Assembly (NCBI RefSeq): GCF_964355755.1
Contig: NC_092680.1
Span: 20,437,001-20,501,000 of the forward strand
From: Antedon mediterranea
Lineage: Eukaryota; Echinodermata; Crinoidea; Comatulida; Antedonidae
Reading direction: 5' to 3'
Length of the DNA: 64,000 bases
Below the pieces are notes generated by a model. That model was not told where the DNA came from. It ran no database searches and was given only the letters and a program-made list of their open reading frames with translations. Shown here piece by piece: positions 35,458 through 44,839 of this stretch. The stretch's first letter is position 1. Each line of letters begins with the position of its first letter. A program made the position numbers and the translations under genes.

Positions 35458-35905
35458 AACAATGCAGATACGTGGTACACAGTATTCCTAAGATCATCAT
35501 TCCATAATATGTAAATCTGCGTGCAAATAGCATGACAACTCGCCTGAAACTTGGTTGGCCTGTTTGCGGGGCTACAGAGTTGCTGGTTTTCGATAATTCG
35601 AAATGCATTTTCAAGTAACAATACAGGATGATACAGACTGGTGAAAACTGGTGAAAGTTTGAAATCACAATAACCAAAGCTACGTTGTTAGCGTTTAGTT
35701 CACAGTTGTTTAATATAGGCTCAGAATGTTCATACTAAAACAAATAGCGAAATAAGACAACCACAAATATAGGGTAATAGAATAATGCCGAAATAGGTCT
35801 TACCCAGTCGTCCAGCTGCTGTTTTCTTACGGTAGAATATTGGATGAACTATCGCTAAGTATTGCTCGATCGTGAGTGTAACGAAGTTATATGTAAATGC
35901 TGCTG
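35458..35905 (-). pseudogene. Truncated duplicate of receptor R6
   Basis: Nearly identical to 36574-37087 of R6. It covers TM3 to the start of TM7 only; TM1, TM2 and the C-terminus are absent. Two disruptions: a small deletion near 35732 shifts the frame after the TM4/ECL2 region, and 64 bp corresponding to 36651-36714 (TM6) are missing, between GCATG and ACAACTC. It keeps the unusual EQY in place of ERY, so that change predates the duplication. It is bounded on the left by repeat copy C and near its right by a MITE fragment. High identity implies a young duplicate. Confidence 0.9.
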
Positions 35906-35999
35906 TATTCAGTATAAATATGGAATACAAGAAAGTGAAAAAAAAACTGACGCACCGAAAAAAAAAAGAGAAAAAAGAGAAAAAAAAAGTATAAATAAA

Positions 36000-36231
36000 A
36001 GATTTACCTAAAAAATGTAATTTAAAGAAAAAATATTTAAATTGTCTGTCAGACAATGTTTTTGGTTAAAATTAACCGTTTCGTTTGTCTTTTTATTTTA
36101 TAAGTGAAACAATATATATATATTTTTTTTTACAGAAGTGAATAACTGTATTAAAACTGCAAAATGACCTATTTTAAGTCTGAATTTATTATTCTTTATT
36201 TTTCATGTTTTTGGGGGACAATACATCTTAA
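36000..36231. mobile_element. GTATTGTCCCC-type MITE, right part
   Basis: Matches the interior and right terminus of 54097-54412 (CTGTCAGACAAT, GTTAAAATTAACCGTTTC) and ends GGGGGACAATACATCTTA. Left terminus missing. Confidence 0.65.
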
Positions 36232-36437
36232 TATTTCGACATTTTTCGACCACATTTCCTTCGCAATTATGACCTCTTCTTTACTAAAAACGGATTCCTC
36301 CAGAGGCTCAATAAGAAGTGTACCTGCTAACAAAAGCGAGAAGCAGAAAATTGTGGCAAAAATGATCGCACGTCCATAGATACGGAACCTGGAGAGAGAT
36401 TTCGTGTCCTGTGTTGAACTCGTGCAGCTGTAAGGAG

Positions 36438-37373
36438 CTATATACTGACGACTTGAGTTCTTCCATTGGTACTGATCTTTGAAATGTCTTGTTTTATTTT
36501 ACCAACTCCACGTTTGAATTCTTTATAACATGTACAGTAAATAAACGGATTAATCATTAGATTGAGATTCAACAACAATGCAGATACGTGGTACACAGTA
36601 TTCCTAAGATCATCATTCCATAATATGTAAATCTGCGTGCAAATAGCATGTGGTGTTATTGTTAAAATGTATACGGTTGCTACTGAATAAAGTGTTTTTA
36701 TCAAATTTAAATGGACAACTCGCCTGAAACTTGGTTGGCCTGTTTGCGGGGCTATTGAGTTGCTGGTTTTCGATAATTCGAAATACATTTTCAAGTAACA
36801 ATACAGGATGATGCAGACTGGTACAGACTGGTGAAAGTTTGAAATCACAATAACCAAAGCTACGTTGTTAGTTTTTAGTTCACATTTGTTTAATATAGGC
36901 TCAGAATCTTCATTTATTAAAACAAACAGCGAAATAAGACAACCACAAATATAGGGTAATAGAATAATGCCGAAATAGGTCTTACCCAGTCGTCCAGCTG
37001 CTGTTTTCTTACGGTAGAATATTGGATGAACTATCGCTAAGTATTGTTCGATCGTGAGTGTAACAAAGTTGTATGTAGATGCTGCTGCGAACATATAAAA
37101 GAAAAAATGAAGTTTACAATATTTAGTTCCTTTAATTATATCGGAACAAAAAAACAACAAGAACATCAAAGATCCCAAGAAATCAATCAGTGTCTGATTT
37201 ACAATTAGTTTCACCGACAAAGACTTTTTGTAACTTCTGTTGTAGAGAAACACAGCCAAAGTTACCAAGTTTCCAACGACACCAAATGAAGCAACAATCC
37301 ATCGCAAAATAACGAGAGGCATTGGATCTTGCCATTCTATGCTAGCCAACGTATCATTTTTAAATTCAGCCAT
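36438..37373 (-). CDS. Rhodopsin-like GPCR R6 with EQY in place of ERY
   Basis: Class A receptor of 311 residues from the ATG at 37373. The frame extends 35 codons further up, but that extension looks non-coding (no relative has it) and the MAEFKNDT start gives a normal N-terminus with sequon N6-D-T. Seen: TM1 G34-N35, ICL1 YKKS, TM2 D64 (NQTLIDFLGS), TM3 C86, E109-Q110-Y111, ECL2 C164, TM6 LTITPH and NPFIY at 275-279. The arginine of the (D/E)RY switch, nearly invariant in class A, is glutamine (CAA codon). Such changes often alter G-protein coupling or constitutive activity; the effect here is unknown. A broken copy lies just downstream at 35458-35905. Confidence 0.9.
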   Translation of the reverse strand: MAEFKNDTLASIEWQDPMPLVILRWIVASFGVVGNLVTLAVFLYNRSYKKSLSVKLIVNQTLIDFLGSLMFLLFFCSDIIKGTKYCKLHFFFYMFAAASTYNFVTLTIEQYLAIVHPIFYRKKTAAGRLGKTYFGIILLPYICGCLISLFVLINEDSEPILNKCELKTNNVALVIVISNFHQSVPVCIILYCYLKMYFELSKTSNSIAPQTGQPSFRRVVHLNLIKTLYSVATVYILTITPHAICTQIYILWNDDLRNTVYHVSALLLNLNLMINPFIYCTCYKEFKRGVGKIKQDISKISTNGRTQVVSI

Positions 37374-37908
37374 AGTGTCGGTTTGAATACGAAAACAAAA
37401 ATATGTGCTATTTATGCGATTTGTATTAAATCGTGGCCTAACAACGGTCGTTTTATACGTTTTTAAAGCATGCGTCAAAGAAATTACTCGTCACCAATTG
37501 GATTATATCAGTGTTGTATTAAAAATAAGCTCGAATACCTCCCTATTTAAATATTACCAATTGTTGTAGAATGAGTTGTAAATAGTGACCTTTAGGTAAG
37601 ACGAATTATAGTAGACAATATCTTAATGCATATGTACATTTTATAGACATACGTGTACAGGTAAAGATTCAATTCAGCAAGATCTTATATAAATAAGCTT
37701 ATGTAATTAAAGCCAGGTTATAAATTTGATTTCAATAATAATGGACAGCCCATCTAATAGGACAAACTGGCAAAAGAACCTTGTCGGCTGCGTCTTTAAT
37801 GAGTTCAAATATAACGAAGCATAATTATCGATCATATCACTCTTCCTTGATCACAAAATTATTGTTTCCTAAGATATTATGTTGAATGCATTGGCGTTAC
37901 CAAATTAA
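37374..37908. other. Upstream region of R6, no other gene
   Basis: Presumed promoter and 5' UTR of R6; no clear splice acceptor precedes its ATG, unlike most relatives. Nothing else is recognised. Confidence 0.3.
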
Positions 37909-37943
37909 AAACTCCCGTCAGACCTATTGTCTGACGGGAGTTT
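37909..37943. repeat. Perfect 15-bp-stem hairpin
   Basis: AAACTCCCGTCAGAC, loop CTATT, GTCTGACGGGAGTTT. It directly precedes the tail repeat at 37949. Confidence 0.85.
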
Positions 37944-37948
37944 ATTTT

Positions 37949-38019
37949 GTATCTCCATTGAGATCCAGCCACTGATACCCACAGCATTGTCATTTTTTTC
38001 AGTAATTTGCCTTTGGATT
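37949..38019 (+). repeat. Shared 70-bp tail repeat, copy 1
   Basis: GTATCTCCATTGAGATCCAG ... TTTCAGTAATTTGCC. Nearly identical to 41794-41866. In both places the sequence downstream is a simple repeat, as expected at the 3' end of a retroelement. Confidence 0.75.
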
Positions 38020-38021
38020 TA

Positions 38022-38136
<115 letters not shown>

Positions 38137-38244
38137 GCAATTAGGCAATGAACATTAATTCTAAACCGCCCGGTGATATACTGAAATTTAATTAATTAAT
38201 TTGAAACGATAAAGATGAGGAAATCTGTGAGAATGAGAAAAAGT

Positions 38245-38316
38245 CGCCCCAACCGAGACTCGAACTCGGACCGTCTGCTTGATATGCAGTTGCCCTAACC
38301 ATTAGACCACTGAGGC
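38245..38316 (-). ncRNA. tRNA-like SINE head, copy 1 (anticodon position AUC)
   Basis: 72 nt fold as a full cloverleaf: acceptor GCCTCAG/TTGGGGC (with G-U pairs), D stem GTCT/GGGC, anticodon arm CTGC-ATATCAA-GCAG, T arm CCGAG-TTCGAGT-CTCGG. A box TGGTCTAATGG and B box AGTTCGAGTCT are present and a TTTTT run follows. AUC would read an Asp codon but is not a normal eukaryotic Asp anticodon, and an identical flank is duplicated, so it is taken as a SINE head, not a working tRNA. Confidence 0.7.
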
Positions 38317-38583
38317 TTTCAAGGTATTGTTCTTTAACTCAATCGGATAACGACCCTTTAACATTCTCGTAAATTCCTTTCATGGTATTGTTCTTTAACT
38401 CGATCGGATAACGACCCTTTAACATTCTCGTAAATTCCTTTCATGGTATTGTTCTTTAACTCGATCGGATAACGACCCTTTAACATTCTCGTAAATTCCA
38501 AACCGCCCGGTGATACACTGAAAATTATTTAATTAATTTTTCAAACGATAAAGATGAGGAAATCTGTGAGAATGAGAAAAAGT

Positions 38584-38655
38584 CGCCCCAACCGAGACTC
38601 GAACTCGGACCGTCTGCTTGATATGCAGTTGCCCTAACCATTAGACCATTGAGGC
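38584..38655 (-). ncRNA. tRNA-like SINE head, copy 2
   Basis: Same 72-nt structure as 38245-38316 with one visible difference (GCCTCAA acceptor strand, which turns the last G-U pair into A-U). Confidence 0.7.
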
Positions 38656-38929
38656 TTTTATGCTATTGTTCTTTAACTCGATCGGATAACGACCCTTTAA
38701 CATTATATATATATATATATATATTACAATCGGTTCTATAAACAATATAACTAAATTAAATACTACAGTTTAATTAGAATTAAAAACATCTTAAATTAAG
38801 ATGTTTTAATTCCGATTGTATTGCAGTACCGGTATTTAATATATTTTAATTGGAATTAAAACATATTAAATACTACATTACAATCGGAATTAAAACATGT
38901 TAAATACTACATTACAATTAAATTACCTA

Positions 38930-39740
38930 CACTCTATAATGTTGTGAAATATGTAGAAGAATGTTGGCAAATGCCTCTTTACCTGCCGACTTACAATCAC
39001 ACCGCTCCCACCACAACTGTTTTCGTCCAAATACTCTGGTAACCACTCTCGCTTCCAGCCCCGCATTCTCTTCATCTTCAGCTTAGCCCGGTTCCAATAC
39101 GACTCGATGATCTGGGTGTGCACACCAGTGGCTGGGTCGACGAAGTGCCTGCTGTGGTTCACCATCTGATGTTCTGGGTGTGCACAGCAGTGGCTGGGTC
39201 GACGAAGTGCCTGCTGTGGTTCACCATCTGATGTTCTGGGTGTGCACACCAGTGGCTGGGTCAACGAAGTGCCTGCTGTGGTTCACCATCTGATGTTCTG
39301 GGCGTGCACACCAGTGGCTGGGTCAACGAAGTGCCTGCTGTGGTTCACCATCTGATGTTCTGGGTGTGCACACCAGTGGCTGGGTCGACGAAGTGCCTGC
39401 TGTGGTTCACCATCTGATGTTCTGCGACGTCTTGTATGTCTTCAACCTTAAATAAAAAATAAATTTAAAGTTATATAGCGCATAGTGCTCAAAGCATATG
39501 CGCTGCGAAAAAAAAAAGCAAGTTTTCGTTAAAAATGGAAAAAAAACAACATTTAAATACGCTTTCCATAAATCCGAATACACGATGGTGCCTAGCCTCA
39601 CATGTTCCTGAATTATTGGTAGAAGAGTTGCAGCTGCCCGGTTCTCCACCACTTCCATATATCCCAAAGCAGGCTTGTACGATGTGTCGGCAAGTCCAAA
39701 AACCCAGAGTGTTTCAGCTTCCCTGCCCCGGCCATTCTAC
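38930..39740 (-). pseudogene. Merlin/ISXO2-type transposase, broken
   Basis: Minus-strand pieces of a DDE transposase of the ISXO2/IS1595 type carried by Merlin transposons. From 39740 downwards: a GRGREAETLWVFG segment, TSYKPALGYMEVV, RAAATLLPIIQEHV and the catalytic YSDLWKAY; the frame then ends in AT-rich sequence (about 39440-39560) that may be an intron or insertion. From about 39430 downwards come [26 protein letters not shown] and LPEYLDE. The VNHS...HTQ segment is amplified as five 62-bp repeats, which shifts the frame. N-terminal part not found. Alternative: a host gene derived from such a transposase, but the amplification argues it is dead. Confidence 0.75.
39111..39424. repeat. 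Five tandem 62-bp repeats inside the transposase
   Basis: TCTGGGTGTGCACACCAGTG begins at 39111, 39173, 39235, 39297 and 39359. Each unit encodes, on the minus strand, the [13 protein letters not shown]...HTQ stretch of the transposase. 62 is not a multiple of three. Confidence 0.93.
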
Positions 39741-40655
39741 AAGAAAAACTAAATTAATTAGACCGTACTCTAATAATATATATTATTAATCTATAATAAA
39801 AGAAGCATGTCTTAATTGTTATTTGCTGTTGTGTATTTACATATGAATACATATTATTTTGAACAATCACAGTAATATGGTAAGGAGTACTATAAGAACA
39901 TTTGTGTAGTAGTAGTAGTTTTAGTCACTTTAAAATGAAAATCCTTGAAACACCACTCAATGGGTATTGTTTTATATTAGGAAATATCATATTGTCTACA
40001 TATAGGCCTACTCCCGAACATGGCCAATCCTTCCCGTAAGGGAGAGGGGGTGGGAGAGGGGGGCCGACAGAATCCCCTCACCCTTCCCATATGATCTCCA
40101 ATCCCTATACCCCTCCCCACTGGCACCACAAATGTTGTAATATATTGTTATAACAGTACAAATGTAAATAAACTGATTTATTAGACACCGTAGTCCTATG
40201 CATTAAGCATAGGATCGGACTGCGTTTTTTTAGAGATATAATCTAGATACTTAAACATTTGCCATTTTCTAATTAACAACACTTAAAATAATGTGTATTG
40301 TAGTTCAGATCTTCGAAACTGTAAAGAAATATATAAAGTATTGTAAAAATGGTTATAAAGTGGTAATTAGATCCATCATTTATGCTATTTTGTCCTTTTT
40401 TAGGCCTTTTCGCCTTTGGCGGCCATTTTGTTTAAAAAAACTATTTTCCTTACCTGGATTTTTCTTGACTTTTAATAATATGTTCATATAGAGACCTTAT
40501 AGAAATGCATTATGGTGAGATTTTTTAACCATATTTCATAGTTTTCCTGTACAAATTTGCATTTGCTGCATCTCCATGCTACAGTATCGATACCTAAAGA
40601 AGAGAGACATTACATTATACTAAGCAATTCCCTTTACAGACAAATAAAAATATAT
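39741..40655. other. Intergenic; G-rich patch and a small hairpin
   Basis: At about 40040-40065 runs of G (GGGAGAGGGGGTGGGAGAGG) could form a G-quadruplex. At about 40194-40214 TCCTATGC-ATTAA-GCATAGGA is a hairpin. No gene seen. Confidence 0.4.
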
Positions 40656-40935
40656 AAAATAAAACAGCTAAATAACATAGTTATATTAATTATCAAGAAC
40701 AACCTATAGGATCACGAATCTAAATCAATAGTTAGATACATAAAATAAAACAGCTGAATAACATAGTTATATTAATTATCAAGAATAACCTATAGGATCA
40801 CGAATTTAAATCAATATTTTGATGCATAAAAATAAAACAGCTGAATAACATAGTATTAATTATCAAGAATAACCTATAGGATCACGAATTTAAATCAATA
40901 TTTTGATGCATAAAAATAAAACAGCTGAATAATAA
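40656..40935. repeat. Tandem repeat, period about 84-87 bp, just over three units
   Basis: AATAAAACAGCTGAATAACATAG starts units near 40658, 40744, 40829 and 40914; each contains CCTATAGGATCACGAAT. The last unit is partial. Confidence 0.85.
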
Positions 40936-41661
40936 GAATAATAACATAAGATGACGGAAGTTGATAAAGAAGTTTACTTACATGCTCTGTTTGCGATGTA
41001 CATACAAATTTCTGGTGGCATCTTCTTTCGCGGTGCAAAATGTGTTTATCTTGCAACCAGGTTATGTAGGACATAGCCCCATCAAAGCGCAGATCTAATC
41101 CAATCATAGGTAACATAGCGAGACGATATAATAATTATAGTAATAATAAATAATATATTTATACAGGATAAAACAATCAGATAACAGTGTATCTGTTTTA
41201 CATTGCAATGATTTATTTAAAAACTTGTTGAAGAATGGTGATTTGAGGAAATTTGTGGCATATTTATATATTTCGTGGTGTATTATAGCTTTCGAATTAA
41301 ACAATACAATAAGATAATAGTAATTGACATTTATAAGAGAGTTTTTATTTCATTGTTTTTTTCATCCACAAACGGATAGCCGCTTCACACGTACTGTGCT
41401 TTTGCGTACCGCAACACCTTATTCAAGATATGTTTTGAACATTGCGCATTTTCGCACAAAGGAACTTGTTGACAATGGTGATGATATGAGACATTGCAAT
41501 CGGCGCAGTTTTAACGAAATGGTAAACACTTAAATAACAATGCTCTGCGCCGTATGTCTCTAGAAGCAGTAGTTTATTGTTATTTTGTTTTGAAAGAAAT
41601 AAATGTTAGCTTGAATTGAATTGAACATGGCGTCCATTCTTTTAAGGAGTAGATGCGAAAA
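40936..41661. other. Intergenic, no gene recognised
   Basis: AT-rich; a 69-codon frame at 41324 shows no recognisable family. Nothing else noted. Confidence 0.3.
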
Positions 41662-41702
41662 TCTATTTATCTATATATCTATTTATCTATTTATCTATTT
41701 AT
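41662..41702. repeat. TCTATTTA microsatellite
   Basis: About five TCTATTTA/TCTATATA units immediately before the ribozyme-like segment; a related simple repeat returns after 41866. Confidence 0.85.
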
Positions 41703-41733
41703 CACTGATGAAGGGCTAGTGTTGCCCGAACGC
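41703..41733 (+). ncRNA. Hammerhead-ribozyme-like core (degenerate), Penelope-like remnant
   Basis: CTGATGA (41705-41711), stem II GGGC/GCCC with a 7-nt loop, then GAAC where a hammerhead core has GAAA. Hammerhead motifs of this layout are known from Penelope-like elements and retrozymes. The GAAC change and unverified stems I/III make activity doubtful. It could be coincidence. Confidence 0.35.
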
Positions 41734-41793
41734 TCTGCTAACTTTTCTAGCTGTTTTACTTATCGTTTTGATTTAGCTTTTCGCTTTTTTTTT

Positions 41794-41866
41794 GTATCTC
41801 CATTGAGATCCAGCCACTGATACCCACAGCATTGTCATTTTTTTTTCAGTAATTTGCCTTTGGATC
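41794..41866 (+). repeat. Shared 70-bp tail repeat, copy 2
   Basis: GTATCTCCATTGAGATCCAG ... CAGTAATTTGCC, as at 37949-38019, followed by (CTATTTAT)n. Preceded here by the ribozyme-like segment instead of the perfect hairpin. Confidence 0.75.
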
Positions 41867-41867
41867 T

Positions 41868-42060
41868 ATTTATCTATTCATTTATTTATTTATTTATCTA
41901 TTTATTCAACCATATTTCAAGAGGGTGACCCAGCCAGCGGAAGCTAATTTTGAGGGGCCTCAACAATACGACATAAAAACAAGTTTAAAAAATATTACAA
42001 TAGTTAAAATTCAATTCAAGAATAAATATAAAATGTCAATAGAAAGGCAAAAATGTAAAA
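41868..42060 (-). mobile_element. LINE 3'-end fragment
   Basis: On the minus strand GGCTGGGTCACCCTCTTG runs into a (AATA)n-like tail at 41912-41868. This resembles CR1/Jockey-type LINE 3' ends. The upstream limit is uncertain. Confidence 0.5.
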
Positions 42061-42729
42061 AGGCCAGAAAGATAAAAATTTAAAAAGAGCTATTGTTAAG
42101 CATAAAATTTACTTTTACAATTTAAAAAAGTATTGCAATTTCTAATTAAAACGTTCAAAGAGTTAAAATATGTATAGGTCCTTTATAATTAAAAGAATGT
42201 TTAAAAAGTTTACACTGAGGTCTTGGAAAAACGAGATCACCCCTGAAAAGTTGCCGGGTAGCCATTCTTCCATTGGTAGTAATACTGGCAAGCCCACGGC
42301 AGATGTTAGTTGGGGCGAGATTGTTAGAGGCTCGATAGATAAGTCCGATTTATGTTTTTCAGTTACGTTACGATCTTTTTACAATACGATAGAAGTTGAG
42401 TAGTGCAGAACACTCTTTATATTTATGTATGCAACAAGTGGCAGTCTCTGATTGGATGCTCACTTGCACACACGGTATCACTTGTTATGCAAATTAGCAG
42501 GATAGAATGTTCTACCACGAGTTTAGTAGGTTGCACAGTACTGGTCGTAGAGAATAGATGTGGGCTAAGAGAGTGTTGTTGTTGTACACCTTAGCTAAGG
42601 CACATTATTCAACAGAGTACGTAAATAAAGGTAGCGAATGCTACACGTTAAAACTGTGAACTCAAATAAGCCAAAGTGGGGAATTAAGGACCGTGAGAGT
42701 ACTACTATCGTTATAATTGATTCATTCAA
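42061..42729. other. Unassigned sequence between LINE fragments
   Basis: No gene recognised. Two short frames at 42170 and 42403 have no family signature. Confidence 0.3.
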
Positions 42730-43320
42730 TAAATGATTTTCTTTATTCTTTATTCTTTATATCAAGAGTAATGGTAAACTATTTATGTATTGGTATAATT
42801 GTGTTCTACTTATGGAATCTTAAATATTAGAAAATGCATGTTTTATGTTAGTATAGATGGTCGGAGGAGAAGCTGATCTCCGTATAAAGTTATTTGTAAT
42901 ACGATGTAGTGTAGAGGCACGTCGAAGATAAAGTCTTCTAATGATCATTGCAGCACGGGAACACTGTGGAACATTTCATTGTGAGCGCCGAAATAGACAG
43001 TCAAGTGGACTGTTATTGTGCATTGAATATATCCGTGTGAAACGAACTGTATTTATTGAACTATTAAAATAATTTAACCATATTATTATTACTAGTTTGT
43101 GTTTGTGTCGGGCAGTAATATCGTGACAGCAAGACAGCCTGTTTGATAGTCAGCACGTTGAGAAACGGTAAGAGTAGAAATGGTGTTAAAAAGTTGCCGG
43201 GAAGGACGGGAACTTGAAGAATAGTTCGGAGAGCTCTATTTTGAAGTTTCTGAATATTAGAGATGTGACTGTACAAGTTTCATACAACGTATTGTCGCAT
43301 GTGTTTGCAAAATATGCTCC
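42730..43320 (-). mobile_element. LINE reverse-transcriptase C-terminal fragment
   Basis: Minus-strand frame with HISNIQKLQNRALRTIL and LNVLTIKQAVLL, the C-terminal region that follows RT in Jockey/CR1-like LINEs, ending in an (AATAAAG)n tail at about 42735-42765. An in-frame stop lies at about 43278, so it is a dead fragment. Confidence 0.7.
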
Positions 43321-44473
43321 ATAGCTCAAAATTAATGTATTGTAGATGGAGAAGTATTCTATATATTTAAGCTATAATTTGAGTTTGCAATTTTTTTTTT
43401 TCTTTTTAATAGGCCTATGAATGAAATATTTCCGAAATAAAAGACATCGAATAATAATAATCCAGGGCAAGAATAAATTATATCAATTTAATATAAACTG
43501 AATATCAAACAAAATATATTATAGTCACGGCGGTCGGATAACTAGTTCGAGCTTAATAATTGAGCCCAAAATAGATTGTATTCGCTAACTTTTGTTATTC
43601 GTGAGTTGCCGAATTAAAAAAAATTAGGTGGAATTTTGTTCGACCACCCCTTTAGCCGCCATTTTAAATTTCAAATTTAACTAAACTTGGTCATCCATGG
43701 TATAATCGGAATGGGAATATAAATAAGACCATAGAGATAATTATGATATAGATACAATTAAAAGTATATACAGGTGTATAATGTAATCAACAACATGTTT
43801 TATTTCTTTGTCCAAACACTCACTTCTTTATGACGTTTTTTCTTGGCCAATTACAATCGTATCATACATAATGTTTTAGTATACATGGATTGGTCTTCTA
43901 CAATGGGTGGTTAGCCAGTATTGTTACCAACTCCATAGCCCAACGTGTAGCACAGTTATACCTTAGCATAGAAATGCATTGTATGCCTACCTTAGTTACA
44001 AAAGTATATAGTACTACAATTAATGAGTGTCTTACTTACAACGATCAATCTGTTTTGTGGCACCTCCATTGCCTAAAGGTTGATGTGATGTGAGGTGCAA
44101 TAACTACGGGGATACACCTGAATAGTTTTATGCAGATTACCCTTTTCGTTCAGGTTAAAAACCCGTCACTTATACTTGCGACAGTATTATTTTACTATTG
44201 TGATTTTAACTTTTTGGATTTTTTTACTCGGGGTACCCGAGTATAGTAGGCCTACTCTCTTATCTTCTCGTCTTCTTCTTCCATCTGGACACTATCGAGT
44301 AAAAAAGTGCGATTTATAAAGTACTACTCCTTCCTTATTAGTTGTAGTATTGAGCTTTGGCATGAATATACTACAGGGACATGTCCTCAAAGCTGCTATA
44401 GAGACGGATTTTTAAATTTCAAATTCATAGCATAATTAGATTAGAGCTATTGCTTTGAAAAAGTGTATGTATC
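43321..44473. other. Intergenic, no gene seen
   Basis: AT-rich; a 67-codon frame at 43890 has no recognisable family. Presumably includes upstream regulatory sequence of R7. Confidence 0.3.
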
Positions 44474-44525
44474 TACCAGGGAAGAGTTAAATTACATTAA
44501 ATTGTAATTTAACTCTTCCCTGGTA
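44474..44525. repeat. Perfect 23-bp-stem hairpin upstream of R7
   Basis: Arms 44474-44496 (TACCAGGGAAGAGTTAAATT...) and 44503-44525 are exact reverse complements with a TTAAAT loop. Could be a tiny inverted-repeat element or a transcribed hairpin. Confidence 0.85.
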
Positions 44526-44839
44526 TCTACAATATACCGCAATGAATGAATGGCAGTAGGCCTAACGTCAACCATTTACTTGTATCCTTTTAATGTTTTT
44601 AATAATTCAGTATTAACTAATGGAAATGCACTTAGTAGTAATTGCAAATCAAAATGACGCTTTCAACTACATAAATTACTAATAAAATCGAGAAGGCAAC
44701 TGTTATACAGCAACGCAAGTCATAGAGGTGTGTTTAAAACGAAGGATGAACAGTGATTCTTAGATCTTCAAACGATTCGTGTCGGCTATAATCTGCAATT
44801 ATAAATACATATTATATTTTCGAGGAATATCATTTAAGT

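Larger units (their letters stand above)
38166..38702 (-). mobile_element. Duplicated tRNA-derived SINE region
   Basis: Two blocks starting AACCGCCCGGTGATA (38166 and 38501 on the plus strand) each contain ATGAGGAAATCTGTGAGAATG and a minus-strand tRNA-like head. Between them a 61-bp unit (GGTATTGTTCTTTAACTCGA...) occurs three times at 38323, 38384 and 38445, and a partial copy follows the second block at about 38661. A (TA)n tract follows. Confidence 0.75.

Noticed and set aside
37374-37478. 35-codon N-terminal extension of R6
   Set aside because: No relative has it and MAEFKNDT at 37373 gives a normal receptor N-terminus; an intronic or UTR origin is likely.
38245-38655. Functional tRNA genes
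   Set aside because: Anticodon AUC is not a normal eukaryotic tRNA-Asp form and the flanks are duplicated, so a SINE head is more likely.
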